A stretch of DNA of 64,000 nucleotides from Hippasteria phrygiana (Eukaryota > Echinodermata > Asteroidea > Valvatida > Goniasteridae): contig JAZGUH010000206.1 of assembly GCA_037893225.1 (NCBI GenBank), positions 124,001 to 188,000 on the forward strand, in the 5' to 3' direction. Positions 43,746 to 54,250 of this stretch are shown one piece after another. The notes beneath the pieces are model-generated. The model was not told the origin of the DNA. It made no database searches and saw only the letters and a program-made list of their open reading frames with translations. The translations under genes and the position numbers were made by a program. Positions within the stretch are counted from its first letter, which is position 1, and each line of letters starts with the position of its first letter.

Positions 43746-44392
43746 AAAAGGGAGGCTCCACATTTAGTGCTTACAGGTAAACCATTATCATTGAAGTTCT
43801 CTGGGGTTAGGAGGAACATGAGGGCGCTACATTGTAACTACGGTACTTTAGAAAATGGGCGTGTGCACGGCATTGAAATAATTTTTTTTACAACGTGCTA
43901 AATGTTGTGCCAAATTATATTCCCAAAGTACTACATACTCTTCCAATTTATTAAAGTAAACAATGACGTAGTCCAACTTTTATTACAGCCAGCACGAACC
44001 AAATAAGTATTTTACGCCCTCCATTCCATTTGTCGCCAAACCTACACTCGTTACTAATATTGACTTACAACAAATAGGAAAATGAAATGTATTGTGTATA
44101 AAGTATACTATTTTTTAGTGAATGGGAATTACTGAAATTTTCGCGTTTATTTCCTCCCCAAGAGTGAGCTACAAAAATCATAAGAATTGATGGTAACAAT
44201 GACTGGCTTTCCTATTTGGGATGGTAGCTTAATGACACTGCATGGTCAGAAAGACTCGACAAAATGTCTTGTTTTGCATAGTGGAAACTGTTTGGAGCCA
44301 GTTTAGATCTTCCCCTTTATGTTAAATGTAGCATTTCTTGCTTGGTAAATTAAATGTTCACCCTATCATTCCAGTCTCCTCCATGCAGCTAC

Positions 44393-44612
44393 TGGAAAAT
44401 ATTAACTGCCAAGTGGAAAATATTAACGGCTAAGCAGAAAATATTAACTGCTAAGCAGAAAATATTAACAGCTAAGCAGAAAATATTAACTGCTAAGCGA
44501 AAATATTAATGGCTAGGCAGAAAATATTAACTGCTAAACGAAAATATTATCTGCTTAGCGGAAAATATTAATGGCTAAGCAGAAAATATTAACTGCCAAG
44601 CGGAAAACATTA
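44393..44612. repeat. ~20-21 bp minisatellite
   Basis: About ten units of GAAAATATTAACTGCTAAGCA with small changes. AT-rich, no coding role evident. Confidence 0.9.
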
Positions 44613-44929
44613 ACTTCTTGGCCGAGTCAGCTGAGAACCAGTCACAGCATTTATACATGAGTTGTTTTTGTCTGGTATCCTGCCTTTCCTTGGCAGCTTC
44701 ATGTAATTCCTCTCCTTGTTACAGGGACCATGAAATTGGATCTTGAGTATTTTTGAATGGTGGTTTCACACAGAACTGAATTTGCTGTACAAAACTGTTA
44801 CAAAGAAAGAACAAACACATTTTTGGGTAGATTTTTTTCCAACTCGCTTTATAAATTCTAAACCATCACCCATTTCGTGTAATACATATAATGACACTCA
44901 ACTTACTAATGTTAAATAGAAATCAACAA

Positions 44930-45933
44930 AACTTGATTTGCTGTATCTAATTTTATTGTGATCAATAACTGAAAATAACTGTTGGTAATAAAGTTGGTAT
45001 CTACTCCATGAGCCCTGGTTAACCATGAAGGCCATTTTATGCCTGGGAAATTATTCTCTAACTAGTTATAGCACCATTGAATCATTATTGCCTAAAAAGA
45101 TCCGAATACAAACCTCTATTTTACAAGTAGCTTATATGGAAATAAAAAAGGCTAATATAAAAAAGTTGTTTCAGCAATAAGCAGCATATTTAAGAGGAAT
45201 TTGGTAAAATATGACATTTGACGGTTAAAAAATAGGGTCTGCCAAAATATTTACAATTGTTTTACTATTAAAGCATTATTCATGAGACCCAGAACCTTAG
45301 TCATTTGTAAGGCACGATTTTCAGTTTGTTGTTCCAGAACTAAACACGATTACAGTGATAAAATAATAATAAATACATAGTAAGTGCAGACTGATTCTAA
45401 ACCCCAACAATTTCGCACTATGAAATGCTGTGGATATTGTAAAGTTTCAGCGTCAAATTAGGAATGTTTCACAATCGAAAAACTTGGGTATCCATTGTGC
45501 ATACCAAGATCCAATCTTGAAAGGCTTGTATGTGACAAAAGCCCCATTTCCAACATCTCTGTCCTGCTACATACACTGAAAGATATCCAGCAATTTTAAC
45601 ACTGGGAACGAATTCAGTATAGAAAGTTGTTCTGTTTTACTCTGAAGACTGTAGAAATTCTGTAAAGGTTTTAATGTGAGAGCTACAAAAATTCCTCATG
45701 AAACTTGGACAATATGCTCTAATTTGAACTTGATACTAAAAGTATTAATTCAACAACTGGCCAAAAAAATGAGTATCGACATGCTTTGCAGTTTTCTCAG
45801 TCTAGAAATACCAACACGAGACAGGAGTTTATAAATGAAATACTACTCGGCTGATGCTGTGATGGGCACAGGATTTCTTCCATGCTGCTGAATGCGGTGT
45901 GCTCTCTTCAAGCTTCATCCACCTATTCATTTT
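44930..45933 (-). CDS. SPARC-like gene, last exon (ENE-stop plus 3' UTR)
   Basis: The acceptor TTTGATTTCAG ends at 45934. The first two bases complete the split codon from the exon at 48428 to give Glu, then Asn, Glu and TAG (45923-45925). The protein therefore ends ...SPAEGENE. Only these codons are coding. The remaining kilobase is apparently repeat-free and AT-rich, and ends at an AATAAA (44952-44957, minus strand), fitting a 3' UTR. The 3' boundary is estimated as about 20 bases past the signal. The exact phase match is the main support; the coding part is too short for homology. Confidence 0.6.
44952..44957 (-). terminator. Polyadenylation signal of the SPARC-like gene
   Basis: AATAAA on the minus strand (TTTATT on plus, within ATTTTATTGTGATC), about 970 bases after the stop codon. 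Confidence 0.5.
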
Positions 45934-46194
45934 CTGAAATCAAACAAAGTAAATACAAGAAATAGCAATTAATGACCAATGAAATTCCTGAAATGATCAC
46001 AGTGCCAAAATAAAGACTGAAAGTAGGCAGGGCTGGGGGTGCATGGCGGGAGGAGGGCAGAGGTGGATGATCCAACAGACAGCATTAGCACCGATCGAGG
46101 CAACTGCATGTGGGGCCTTTGAAAAATGTGGCTGCCTGTAATTGTGGAGACGCGGTGTATAACCAGAGCCCAGGATTGTGAGCCAATTCTAAGC

Positions 46195-46335
46195 ATTTGG
46201 AACATTCAAAGTGAACAAAGAAAACTGGCAGGAGTGGGATGTGAACATGCGACCTCCGGAATACTGCACTGGTGCTCTACCAACTGAGCTATCTTTCCCT
46301 ATTGGCGGTCTCTCAAATTGTCAGTGTCTTTGCTG
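46195..46335 (-). mobile_element. SINE family S1, minus copy
   Basis: Mirror of the 46563 copy: GTGAACAAAGAAAACTGGCA, the tRNA-like block with GAGCTATCTTTCCC, and GGTCTCTCAAATTGTCAGTG. Its B-box is damaged (GGGATGTGAACATG). Confidence 0.75.
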
Positions 46336-46339
46336 TATA

Positions 46340-46560
46340 GCCAGGATCATGCCCAAACTTTACGATACAACCTGGGAAGCGACAATGTGGGGATCACTCA
46401 ATGAGGATACGACTAACTTATAATATCATTAAACAAACCACAAGGGAAACTGACTAGGTAATTTGAATGAATTTTCCCAGGTTGTATTGTAAAGTTGGGG
46501 CGTGATCCCTGGCTATTACGGCATTATGGGTTTATGACTTCTGACTAGCGTCCCCACCCC
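46340..46560. repeat. Foldback between two inverted SINEs
   Basis: AGCCAGGATCATGCCCAAAC, TTTACGATACAACCTGGGAA is mirrored by TTCCCAGGTTGTATTGTAAA and GTTGGGGCGTGATCCCTGGC. With the flanking opposite SINEs, the 46195-46720 region is one large imperfect palindrome. Confidence 0.7.
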
Positions 46561-46562
46561 CA

Positions 46563-46720
46563 TCCCCGAACAAAGACACTGACAATTTGGGAGACCGCCA
46601 ACACAGGGCAAGATAGCTCAGTTGGTAAAGTGCCGGTATGGTATTCCGGAGGTCGCCGGTTCAAATCCTGCTTCTGCCAGGTTTCTTTGTTCACTTAAAA
46701 CAAATTGAAAATGAATGTAA
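46563..46720 (+). mobile_element. SINE family S1, plus copy (best preserved)
   Basis: Leader GAACAAAGACACTGACAATT, TGGGAGACCGCC; tRNA-like head with A-box TAGCTCAGTTGG and B-box GGTTCAAATCC; then TGCCAGGTTTCTTTGTTCAC. RNA polymerase III internal-promoter boxes are intact, but the anticodon loop is not tRNA-like. Confidence 0.8.
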
Positions 46721-46858
46721 ACTGCTTACTGACTTGATTGACCTGAGCTGGCCTAATGTTTCAAATTTAAGCAAGTTCTTTCTCGAAGGCAAATGACAGC
46801 AATGTGCATGTACAATAAGCAAACATGTAGGGAACACACAAGCAAGAGGGGGTGGGTG

Positions 46859-47314
46859 GCCAGAGAGATTAAGGACCAAACGAGAGTGGCAGTGGGTGAA
46901 CATTCAAGATGTGTTGTTTGCCAGACTTACATGCAGGAGTCCGACTTCTTTTCTGGCCATTCATCTAGCACTACTCACAGAACCAATGGTAACATTACTT
47001 GCAACACCTCTAATGTCATATATCTCATTTCTTGCAGAGTTAGTGTGGAATCCAGTATGTCGGGGAGACCAAGAACACACTCAAAAAGTGTTTCTATGGT
47101 CACCGATTGACTGAACACCAAGAAAATGCCCCCCCCCCCTTGTTGGTCACCACTTCTGTCAACTTGCCTATCCATTTCTGATATGATTCTACAGGGCATA
47201 GAATCACTTGGCCAAAGCAAAGACTGAGTTAGCCTCAGCAGGGAGAAAGTGTGGATGAAACGTCTTCGGACTATTCAACCACATGGTCTCAACATCCAGG
47301 GAGGGAATGATTAA
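46859..47314 (+). pseudogene. Penelope-type GIY-YIG endonuclease C-terminus, frameshifted
   Basis: Frame 1 reads RCVVCQTYMQESDFFSGHSS then NGNITCNTSNVIYLISC, the Cys-rich lead and 'VIY' half of the motif. After a frameshift near 47040 comes GIQYVGETKNTLKKCFYGHR, the 'YVG' half and catalytic helix. Further on, REKVWMKRLRTIQPHGLNIQ and GGND end at TAA 47312-47314, the usual C-terminus (R..W...LRT..P.GLN). A poly-C run at 47127 and lost frame lie in between. In Penelope-like elements this nuclease nicks the target for target-primed integration. This copy is dead. Confidence 0.8.
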
Positions 47315-47710
47315 CTCTTAATTTTCCCCCATTGTCATTTGTTTACATATAATTCTCCTGGTAAACACTCTTGGGGTTTCTTTCCCCCGTTGATGTCTTT
47401 CCCTTTAAGCCTTGCCACATCGCTCTGTTCCTTCTATTGCCTAATTACCACCTCCTATATCCCCCCTCCTTTTTACCACACTCATTTGTTTCCCTTCTCC
47501 AGCTTCATCCCTCTCATCTCTATCCCTCCCCTCTGTTATCCTTACCCAGCCCACACTCCTTTGTTCCTTGCTGTCCCTTTCCTCTCTGTACTCCCTTTGA
47601 TGTTCACCCACTGCCACTCTCCTTTGGTCCATAATCTCTCTTTAGTGTTTCTCCACCCACCCCTCTTGCATGTGTGTTCCCTACATGTTTGTTTCTTGTA
47701 CTCTGTCATT

Positions 47711-47752
47711 TGCCTTTGAGAAAGAACTTGCTTCAGTTCGAAACGTTAGGCC
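47711..47752 (+). ncRNA. Hammerhead-ribozyme-like motif in the Penelope-like repeat
   Basis: TTTGAGAAAGAACTTGCTTC, AGTTCGAAACGTTAGG: a degenerate CUGANGA-like box, a GAAC/GTTC stem, then CGAAACGTT. Penelope-like terminal repeats are known to carry hammerhead motifs of this form. The mirrored copy at 46749-46793 has decayed (TTTCGAGAAAGAAC ... TGAAACATTAGG). Core deviations make cleavage doubtful. Confidence 0.4.
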
Positions 47753-47763
47753 AGCTAATTTTG

Positions 47764-47870
47764 TTGACTTTGAAAATTCATTCAAATTACTAAGTCAGTT
47801 TCCCTTGTGGTTTGTTTGACAACATTCTGAGCATTTTGGACGAATTTGCAATGAGATTTTTACTAGCAAA
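47764..47870 (+). mobile_element. SINE family S1 tail fragment
   Basis: ACTTTGAAAATTCATTCAAA, TTACTAAGTCAGTTTCCCTT, GTGGTTTGTTTGACAACATT. It abuts the end of the Penelope-like element, which probably inserted into a SINE copy or carried it along. Confidence 0.6.
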
Positions 47871-48039
47871 CTTTACCCACCGGGTGAAGGGATTTTTCTT
47901 TCAAAATGGATGCTCTGCAGAATTGGCTTAAACACTACTCTAGCTAAGGGGTGGTCTCCTTTGGAGGGGATATATCAAGTTATTGGACAGCCCCTTATAA
48001 ATTTAAGTTCAGTCACCTTGGAGAATTGTGACATCAGTG

Positions 48040-48271
48040 TATACAAATCTGGATAGATCATTTTGGCTGTTCAAGTTGACAATACCATCCACCATCTTAC
48101 CAATACACGCAATTCGCAAACATACATCAAAACTATACAAGCATGACATAAGCAGGCGCTAGGCTATAGGCAGCAATGATTTATGGATGTTCTGCGAGTG
48201 GTAATTTGGCGGCTGCTGGCTGCAGTTGTTCGTACAGTGCGTAACGGCCAATGAACTATCCAGATTTCTAT
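48040..48271. mobile_element. Dispersed MITE family D, copy 2
   Basis: TATACAAATCTGGATAGATC is mirrored by AACTATCCAGATTTCTATA. The body matches 21056-21258 (GGCAGCAATGATTTAT, GAGTGGTAAT). It is 232 bp and lies in the final intron of the SPARC-like gene. Confidence 0.75.
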
Positions 48272-48427
48272 ACATTGAGATCAGTGATTGTCCCATTTTG
48301 GGGGGTTTTCACCACTGGTGTCTATGGAACTTTACTTTCAGCTATGAACCCACAGTTTATATACTAGTAAATGGGTTCATTTTTCTTTGAAGAATGACGC
48401 AAGAGGGTATGATTATTTCCTTTTTAC

Positions 48428-48680
48428 CTCCTTCAGCAGGACTCTCCTTGGGAACGACATTAAGGAAGAACTCGGCCATCCTGCGCGGCGCCTCCTCCAC
48501 GTCGTGCACCATCAGGCACTCGTTCCAGCGTGCCAGGTCGATGGTGCGGCTGCCCTGGAAGCAATCCTGGAAGAAGCCGTCGGCACAGTGCTCCAGGGGC
48601 ATCAGGGCGTAGCGGAACTCCCGGAGATCACGTCGGTCCAGCAAGCCGTCGTGCTTACGGTCCAGCAGGTCAAACTTCCA
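48428..48680 (-). CDS. SPARC-like gene, exon 4 of those visible: EF-hand part of the EC domain
   Basis: The acceptor GTTTGTTTGTAG precedes TGGAAGTTTGACC; the exon is 253 nt, phase 0 in and phase 1 out (GAAGGAG/GTAAAA). The peptide starts WKFDLLDRKHDGLLDRRDLR, then REFRYALMPLEHCADGFFQD, CFQGSRTIDLARWNECL. It aligns with the C-terminal EF-hand pair of SPARC (W.F..LD...DG.L...EL / PLIPMEHC...FF..C / ...W..C). EF-hand 1 has D1, D5, G6, L8, D9 and D12 of a canonical loop. EF-hand 2 between C and W has no acidic residue at positions 1, 3 or 5 and is one residue short. All three EC cysteines of this segment are present. About 30 polar residues follow the last Cys. Confidence 0.85.
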
Positions 48681-49429
48681 CTACAAACAAACAATGGTAA
48701 CAATATCAAGTCATGGCGAAAAATGCTGGATGGTATTCTCTTTTGCCATATTGCAGCAAAAGCGAGGCTACCCTTACAAAACGGCTAGAAGCTCTTTCAC
48801 ATTCTTACTTTGAGGGTTGCCAAGCTCTTTCGCAACATGCTAAGCCATTATGAAAAATGCGAATAAGCCATTAGGTAAGAATCCATCCATCCAAGTTAGC
48901 CAAAGCTCGCTTTTATGGGTATCGCCCAACGGCCAACACAAGGCCAAAAGGCCACCTAAGATGTGGGCTAAAGACAAGACAAGACAGAAATCACAGGGAA
49001 AGAAGGTTACCTATTCACATTTTGTTTGAATTGTGAAAGATTATAGGTGGAAGGGAAGCAGGTTAGGAGTTCCAAAGAGAGGCAGTATGAGGAAAAAAAA
49101 AATGAAGAGTATCTCACAGTGCTAGCCTTTGATGTGACGAGACAGCCAGGCGAATAGAGTGCCTGAAAGTTTGGACAGGGGAAACTAATGATGAGAGTCC
49201 ACTGGATAGTATCAATAAAAGACGGAGGCTCAATGAAGCAACAGAGTGTCAGACATGAAGGGGTTCCAGGGATTATGACAGGTCCTAGACCAACCAGATT
49301 TGAAACACGTACACCACTGAATTTTATCAAAGACGGACAAATAGCAAGCCGGAGGTACCAGCCCAGTCCAGCCTGTGTAGTCTCTCTTTCAATCTAACCA
49401 TGCAAACACTATTGTACGTGCACTGTATA

Positions 49430-49641
49430 TATCTCAGAGGACAAGAGAAGAAAGGAAACACAAAGAAAAGAGAAGAAAGGAAACACAAAGAAACCTTTCA
49501 GTCCTCGAACGTAGAGTGTTTTGTTGAAATCGGTTCTCGAACGTAAGGATACGTGCTTAGTCTATGGGGGTTGGTTATATTAAAGGAACAATAGGAAACA
49601 CAAAGCATTGTCCTCGGACGTATTGGGAAAGTACGACTGTT
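49430..49641 (+). repeat. Dispersed repeat family E, intronic copy
   Basis: GAGGACAAGAGAAGAAAGGA, ACACAAAGAAA (duplicated), TCAGTCCTCGAACGTAGAGT, TTAGTCTATGGGG, AAGGAACAATAGGAAACACA and 'GTATTGGGAAAGTACGACTG', as at 21545-22165. Confidence 0.75.
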
Positions 49642-51549
49642 TGGGCTGTCTTGACAGAAAAGTCACAGAGCTAAAGACAGGCATGTGATTGGACTTTGGT
49701 AAAAAAAGAAACCTGAAAAGGTCTGCGCCAAGCACAGACATCGGCGAACGCGAAGTGCTAAGCCATTAACGGCATTGGGTCTGGGGTCCGCTGAAGGGCC
49801 CGGGAACATTTTGAAATGTAGATGCTCTGTGGTGCATTCTAAGCCTTTCTGTGACATCCTTTGAGCAACAATATTTGCTAGATTTAATTGGTTATATTAA
49901 TTTTACTTTTTCAGAATATAATTTTTTCATCATTATTGATTTTCTACCCATTTGTAATAAATAATCTAGTGTCATCCTTGCTTGAACAGCAGATTATGCT
50001 CCTGAAACATTGTCTTTTTCTTAATCTAAAGCACATATCCCATCTGTGGAAAGCATGATTGGTCTTGGTATTGTTCCAACTTATTTTTCAAACCTTTATC
50101 AAGGTCTCCGGCGGCTGACAAATTTCCCCGCTCCAACAATGCCTTGCTACAAACCATGTTGCAACATCGAGTAAAGTACAAGCCCGGGGGGGGGGGGGGG
50201 GGGGGGTACTCACTTTTTGTTTAGGGTAGGGGGGTGCCTCTCATGATTTTGAGGTAAGACCGATGGCTATACCACTTTGAACTTGCTTTTACTACCCATG
50301 CATAAACTAATATATAATATGTACCCACGAAACTAGATTCAAATACCACCCATTGATATACCAACCCTAGCCTGAGATATTGACCCATCCAAATACCATA
50401 CAACTCGTCCTTACAGCAAAATACAGCCACCCCTATAAGTACAAATCGGCCGGTCGTGGTCAGAGGTCGGAAGGTTATTGTGCAGTGCACACTCGACACG
50501 CACGGGATCGAATACAAATACGGCGTACGATCAAGCTGGTACATACGCAGTATGAGCATAAATGCACACAACGCAGACGTTTCCAATCACACGCCCACGT
50601 TTTAATATTTTGCTGTCGGGAATAATGATCTCTCTCGGGCAATCTTTAACGTTATTACTACTACTCAATCTGGAAAATTGACGACTCATTGATATACCAA
50701 TATGTGATAAAAGCCCATGTCAATACAGAGGATAGAATTACAACCGATAAGTATACCACCAAACGGGGGAAAAAAAGGGGTCATTGATATACCGGACTGT
50801 CGAAAATGCGACCCATTTTTGCGGCACGTCCCCGTGTGGCCATTTGTACTGAGTAACCCCCCCCCCCCCCCCCCCCCCCCCCCGGGAGTAGAAGTATGCG
50901 CGTTAATCCATAACAAGCATCAAATGCAACAAATTACCTTAGTCTAGACATTAAATTTCACATCCTTGAACCAAGGGGCTATGAAAACGGCTCCCGAACC
51001 CAGCAACAAAGTGTAACAATATTACACACGTATAGGATCGGTGCACTTTGCTGGGGTGAAGTTGTGCATATTATGTGGTTTTTGAAACCTTTGCTTGGCT
51101 TCAGCTTGGCCACCGACTTCCGAATCACTGAGAAGCAAATCCATTTATTTTGAAACCGACATATCGGCAAAAAATATATCACGATATTCGATATTATCGT
51201 GATGACATCACTTTTTCCTTTACGGAATGTTTGTACGTAAGTAAATTTCAGCACGTAAAACCTGATATGAATAATTAATGAGCATATTCTACCCCAAATT
51301 TTTTCAACGGATTCACGTTGGTTGACTTTTAAAGTTCCAAAAAACCAGAATTCCTGAGAAAAAAAACAATGCAGGATTATCAATAGGAAGGACATATCAA
51401 GGTTTTGCAGACCAAAGGGTAAAATCTACGTAAAAAATTGACAATTTAATTTTTTTAATATGTTTTTTTTTGGGGGGGGGGGGGGGCAGCAAACCTTTGT
51501 GAAAGGGGATAGGGAAAATTGGTTTCAACAGCTGAAGGAGCAAAGTGGT

Positions 51550-51835
51550 CATTCTTCTTTATTGATTGTACATGTAGTTACAACTTTTGCTGTAATTTTC
51601 AGAAATGAATGGATTTAGGGTGTTAGTATTTTATAGCAAATACAGTATAAACACTGACCTGTTTAAAGTTTTGTGTGCATAGATGCCGGGAAAACGGGGG
51701 AAAAAATGCTGTTCTTGTAGTCTGGTTCCCTGACTCTACTTCTGACAAAACGAAGCAATTTATAGACGTCAGGGAATTATCAGGTCGGGGAACTAGACTA
51801 GCTGGCTTGCACGCATTCACGGATGTGTAAACCAA
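51550..51835 (-). mobile_element. Dispersed family G, copy 2 (inverted)
   Basis: Reverse complement of 26383-26640: TTGCTGTAATTTTCAGAAAT, AACACTGACCTGTTTAAAG, GTAGTCTGGTTCCCTGACTC, GGTCGGGGAACTAGACTAGC. Confidence 0.75.
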
Positions 51836-52061
51836 ATGCCAAACAAAATGAGGACTAACTAAATATGATAATTTTTTTTTTGGGGGGGGGCAATATCTAG
51901 AAAAAAAGTCGATGGCAAACTTTTACAACAGCGTAATAAAGCATGCAGGTTTCTTTCTTCCTTTCAAAATCAATGCACCTCCAACATGTCCCGTCCCCCC
52001 CCCCCTATTTTCCCCTACCCAAACTCCACCTCCTGTCACACTCCCATCTCGGTGTTCCTAC

Positions 52062-52219
52062 CTTGGCCAGTTTCTCCCGTTTGATATTGTCCAACTTGCG
52101 GATGCTGCTGTCGGGATTCAGGGTATTCAGCTCGTCCATCTCCTTGAGGTGGAGGAACCACTCCAGCAGCCTGTGGGGGAACTCCTGTAGCTCTTCCCTG
52201 CTGCAGGGTTCCTGCGAGG
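52062..52219 (-). CDS. SPARC-like gene, exon 3 of those visible: EC domain, N-terminal helix
   Basis: The acceptor TTCCTCATTCCAG ends at 52220; the exon is 158 nt, phase 1 in, phase 0 out, with donor GCCAAG/GTAGGA. The peptide is (A)SQEPCSREELQEFPHRLLEW, FLHLKEMDELNTLN, then a basic KLDNIKREKLAK. PC..EL.EFP.RL..W is the signature opening of the SPARC EC domain, whose first amphipathic helix contacts the EF-hand pair. The stretch before the EF-hands is shorter than in vertebrate SPARC. Confidence 0.85.
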
Positions 52220-52717
52220 CTGGAATGAGGAACACAAAAACAGATAGTTTGCTTTTTTGCCACTGTGCAAACTGTGGCCCTCTAGAGGTGATCACAGGAG
52301 AATAACTGAGTTGTATCTGAAGCTGTATTCAATAATCGAGGACCCAACTCATCCTCTTCATTCATCATTACATAAACTTTGATTTGAAAGATTTCGTGCA
52401 CTTCCCACTCACACAAACCGGCTCAGATTTTCCTTTTACAATAGTGCCATTCATCTCTACAATACTAACTTCATCCAACATATATTGTTTAATGTTTTAA
52501 TAAATTTGATGAGATCTTTTTAACAGTGTATTTTAGCCGATTTTAATTGGCTTATTTTATTATTATTTTTCGTGTTTTATTATTATTTTTTTCACACTTC
52601 CCATTTGTCTGAAGTCTTATTTTTCTTAAATAGTCTTGTCGCTTAAGCTGAATTTTATGTATCTTAATACATGTATATCGTTTTTTATATGCACATTGGG
52701 AAGAGGAATTTCACTTT

Positions 52718-52902
52718 TGAGCTGAGCTGAGCTGAGCTGAGCTGAGCTGAGCTGAGCTGAGCTGAGCTGAGCTGAGCTGAGCTGAGCTGAGCTGAGCTGA
52801 GCTGAGCTGAGCTGAGCTGAGCTGAGCTGAGCTGAGCTGAGCTGAGCTGAGCTGAGCTGAGCTGAGCTGAGCTGAGCTGAGCTGAGCTGAGCTGAGCTGA
52901 GC
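52718..52902. repeat. (GCTGA)n pentanucleotide microsatellite, about 37 units
   Basis: Perfect tandem GCTGA over about 185 bp in an intron of the SPARC-like gene. It creates Ser/Ala/Gln/Leu-type open frames on the minus strand that are not genes. Confidence 0.97.
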
Positions 52903-53084
52903 ACTCGTTGCCCTTTCTTTGGTCCCACCCAATGCCCGCTATTTTTCCTGTTAAGTGTAGCGGTCTTATATATAGCCTGTTTGTTGATTTTTTTGGGGGG
53001 AAGGAGGGAGTTTGTATGCTAATACACTATTAACAGCACAGCCTCTTTTGGGGCTTTTGGGGTTTAAAAAGAAACCTGTCAGGC

Positions 53085-53185
53085 CTGACATCCTTCCTAC
53101 GTTACCAAGCCCGACCCCTTCCTCCGTTACCAAGCCCGACCCCTTCCTCCGGAATACCAAGCCCGACCCCTTCCTCTGTAAAAGA
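53085..53185 (+). repeat. ~27-29 bp tandem repeat, about 3.5 units
   Basis: Units of TACCAAGCCCGACCCCTTCC with TCCGT/TCCGGAA junctions. Confidence 0.85.
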
Positions 53186-53344
53186 TACTCGATCTGTAAC
53201 TATAATTATTTTGTGAAATGATATCACAATTGGAAACAGTATTTCCTGTTTTGCCAAGGGTCAAGAGGTAAAGTTGATTGAAGAACCTTCCTTATGTCCT
53301 GTAGAAGTTTCACTTCATGTGAAATGGCAACAACACACAATTTT

Positions 53345-53415
53345 CAACCTGGGACCTTTCTCAACTGGGGACCCTATTGCCCTCTATCGATTAAAGGTCC
53401 CCAATTGAATGCAGA
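53345..53415 (+). repeat. Diverged family C fragment
   Basis: CTCAACTGGGGACCCTATTG, CCCTC, TTAAAGGTCCCCAATTGAA retain the mirrored design of family C with changed core bases. Confidence 0.5.
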
Positions 53416-53451
53416 AACAAACCCACACTCCCCACCAAAAGAAGTACCCAC

Positions 53452-53685
53452 CAACACATGGTGTTTGGAAGGCCAGTGGGTATGAACGCCGTCTCTTGCA
53501 GGCATACAGTCGCAGCTGGCACAAGCTGTCATACTGCTTGCCGTAGACACTGCAGACCGGTTTGTGGTCGATGTCGTCGCACGACTCGGGGCAGTCGCAA
53601 ATGGGCGTCAGTTTGCCATGGACCTCTTTAGGGACGCAGATGGCGTAGCTTGGCTTCTTGCAGGTGTAGCCAAAGCAAGGATCCA
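53452..53685 (-). CDS. SPARC-like gene, exon 2 of those visible: follistatin/Kazal module
   Basis: The acceptor TTGAACACACAG ends at 53686; the exon is 234 nt, phase 1 in and out, with donor TGTTG/GTGGGT. The module has ten cysteines in follistatin order: DPCFGYTCKKPSYAICVPKE, then P-I-C-D-C-P-E-S-C, then PVCSVYGKQYDSLCQLRLYA, C, and a final QTPC. The first half is the EGF-like follistatin part and the second half the Kazal part; PVC...G..Y...C.L...AC is the Kazal core. In SPARC this module binds collagen and heparin surfaces; in others it is protease-inhibitor-like. A basic KRRR follows the ninth Cys. The donor was chosen because it alone preserves the phase into the next exon. Confidence 0.88.
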
Positions 53686-54119
53686 CTGTGTGTTCAAGGC
53701 AATACCAAACAATTTTATTGTGACCCAATTATCGTGATACGTATTGCATTAAAAAAGTGGTACACCCCTAATTATCACTGGCTTTATCTTGGTTTTTGTT
53801 TGCTTCATTTTTTGCTTATTTCAGGCTTTCAAGCAGACCCAGGTGAAAATGTAGGAAAATAGTAGGATCAGAATAAAAAAAAAATCAGGGAAAAAAGTAG
53901 CACTTTAGAGAACAAAATCAGGAAAAAAGTAGGACTTTTGCAGGCTTTTACAGAGTAGTTTTTGCATCACAAGCCTCATTTGGCATGTTCTGTACTCACA
54001 CCACTTCAACTAAGCTCTTGGAAGTAAAGTTGCACTACACTCTTGCACCCAAGCCCTCTATTGTGTGATTTTCATTTGACAGTGTGTAACACTGTAATGA
54101 AAAATATTCAGTGAGATTA

Positions 54120-54250
54120 TTTTTTGGATGTAGGAAAAAGTAGGAAAATATAGGAATTTCAACAAAAAAGTAGGAAAAGTAGGAGCCAGGTAAAAAGAAA
54201 TTAGGAAAAAGTAGGAAAATATTTTCCTACTTTTTCCTAAAAGTAGGAAT
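54120..54250. repeat. AGTAGGAAAA repeat with hairpin
   Basis: About eight scattered GTAGGAAAA words, then the hairpin AAAAAGTAGGAAAATATTTTCCTACTTTTT at 54209-54238. Confidence 0.75.

Larger units (their letters stand above)
46744..47763 (+). mobile_element. Penelope-like element remnant with inverted terminal repeats
   Basis: About 120-170 bp at 46744-46905 (GCTGGCCTAATGTTTCAAAT, GCAAGTTCTTTCTCGAAGGC, AAACATGTAGGGAACACACA, GGGTGGGTGG) is mirrored at 47600-47763. Between them lies a C-terminal GIY-YIG coding remnant. Inverted or direct pseudo-LTRs and a C-terminal GIY-YIG nuclease define Penelope-like retroelements. The reverse transcriptase is missing. Confidence 0.75.
48800..52050. other. 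Intron of the SPARC-like gene
   Basis: It contains a family E copy (49430-49641), poly-G/C runs (50186, 50857, 51472, 51880), an ATATCGATAT-type fragment related to the nested element of 31 kb (51155-51215), and an inverted family G copy (51550-51835). No further exon is recognised. Confidence 0.6.

Noticed and set aside
47339..47719. Pro/Ser-rich 126-codon plus-strand open frame
   Set aside because: Pyrimidine-rich non-coding part of the Penelope-like element, running into its right terminal repeat.
48387..48788. 133-codon plus-strand open frame
   Set aside because: It is the shadow of the minus-strand SPARC EF-hand exon.
52626..52932. Ser/Ala/Gln/Leu repeat proteins of 73-100 codons
   Set aside because: Translation of the GCTGA microsatellite inside an intron.
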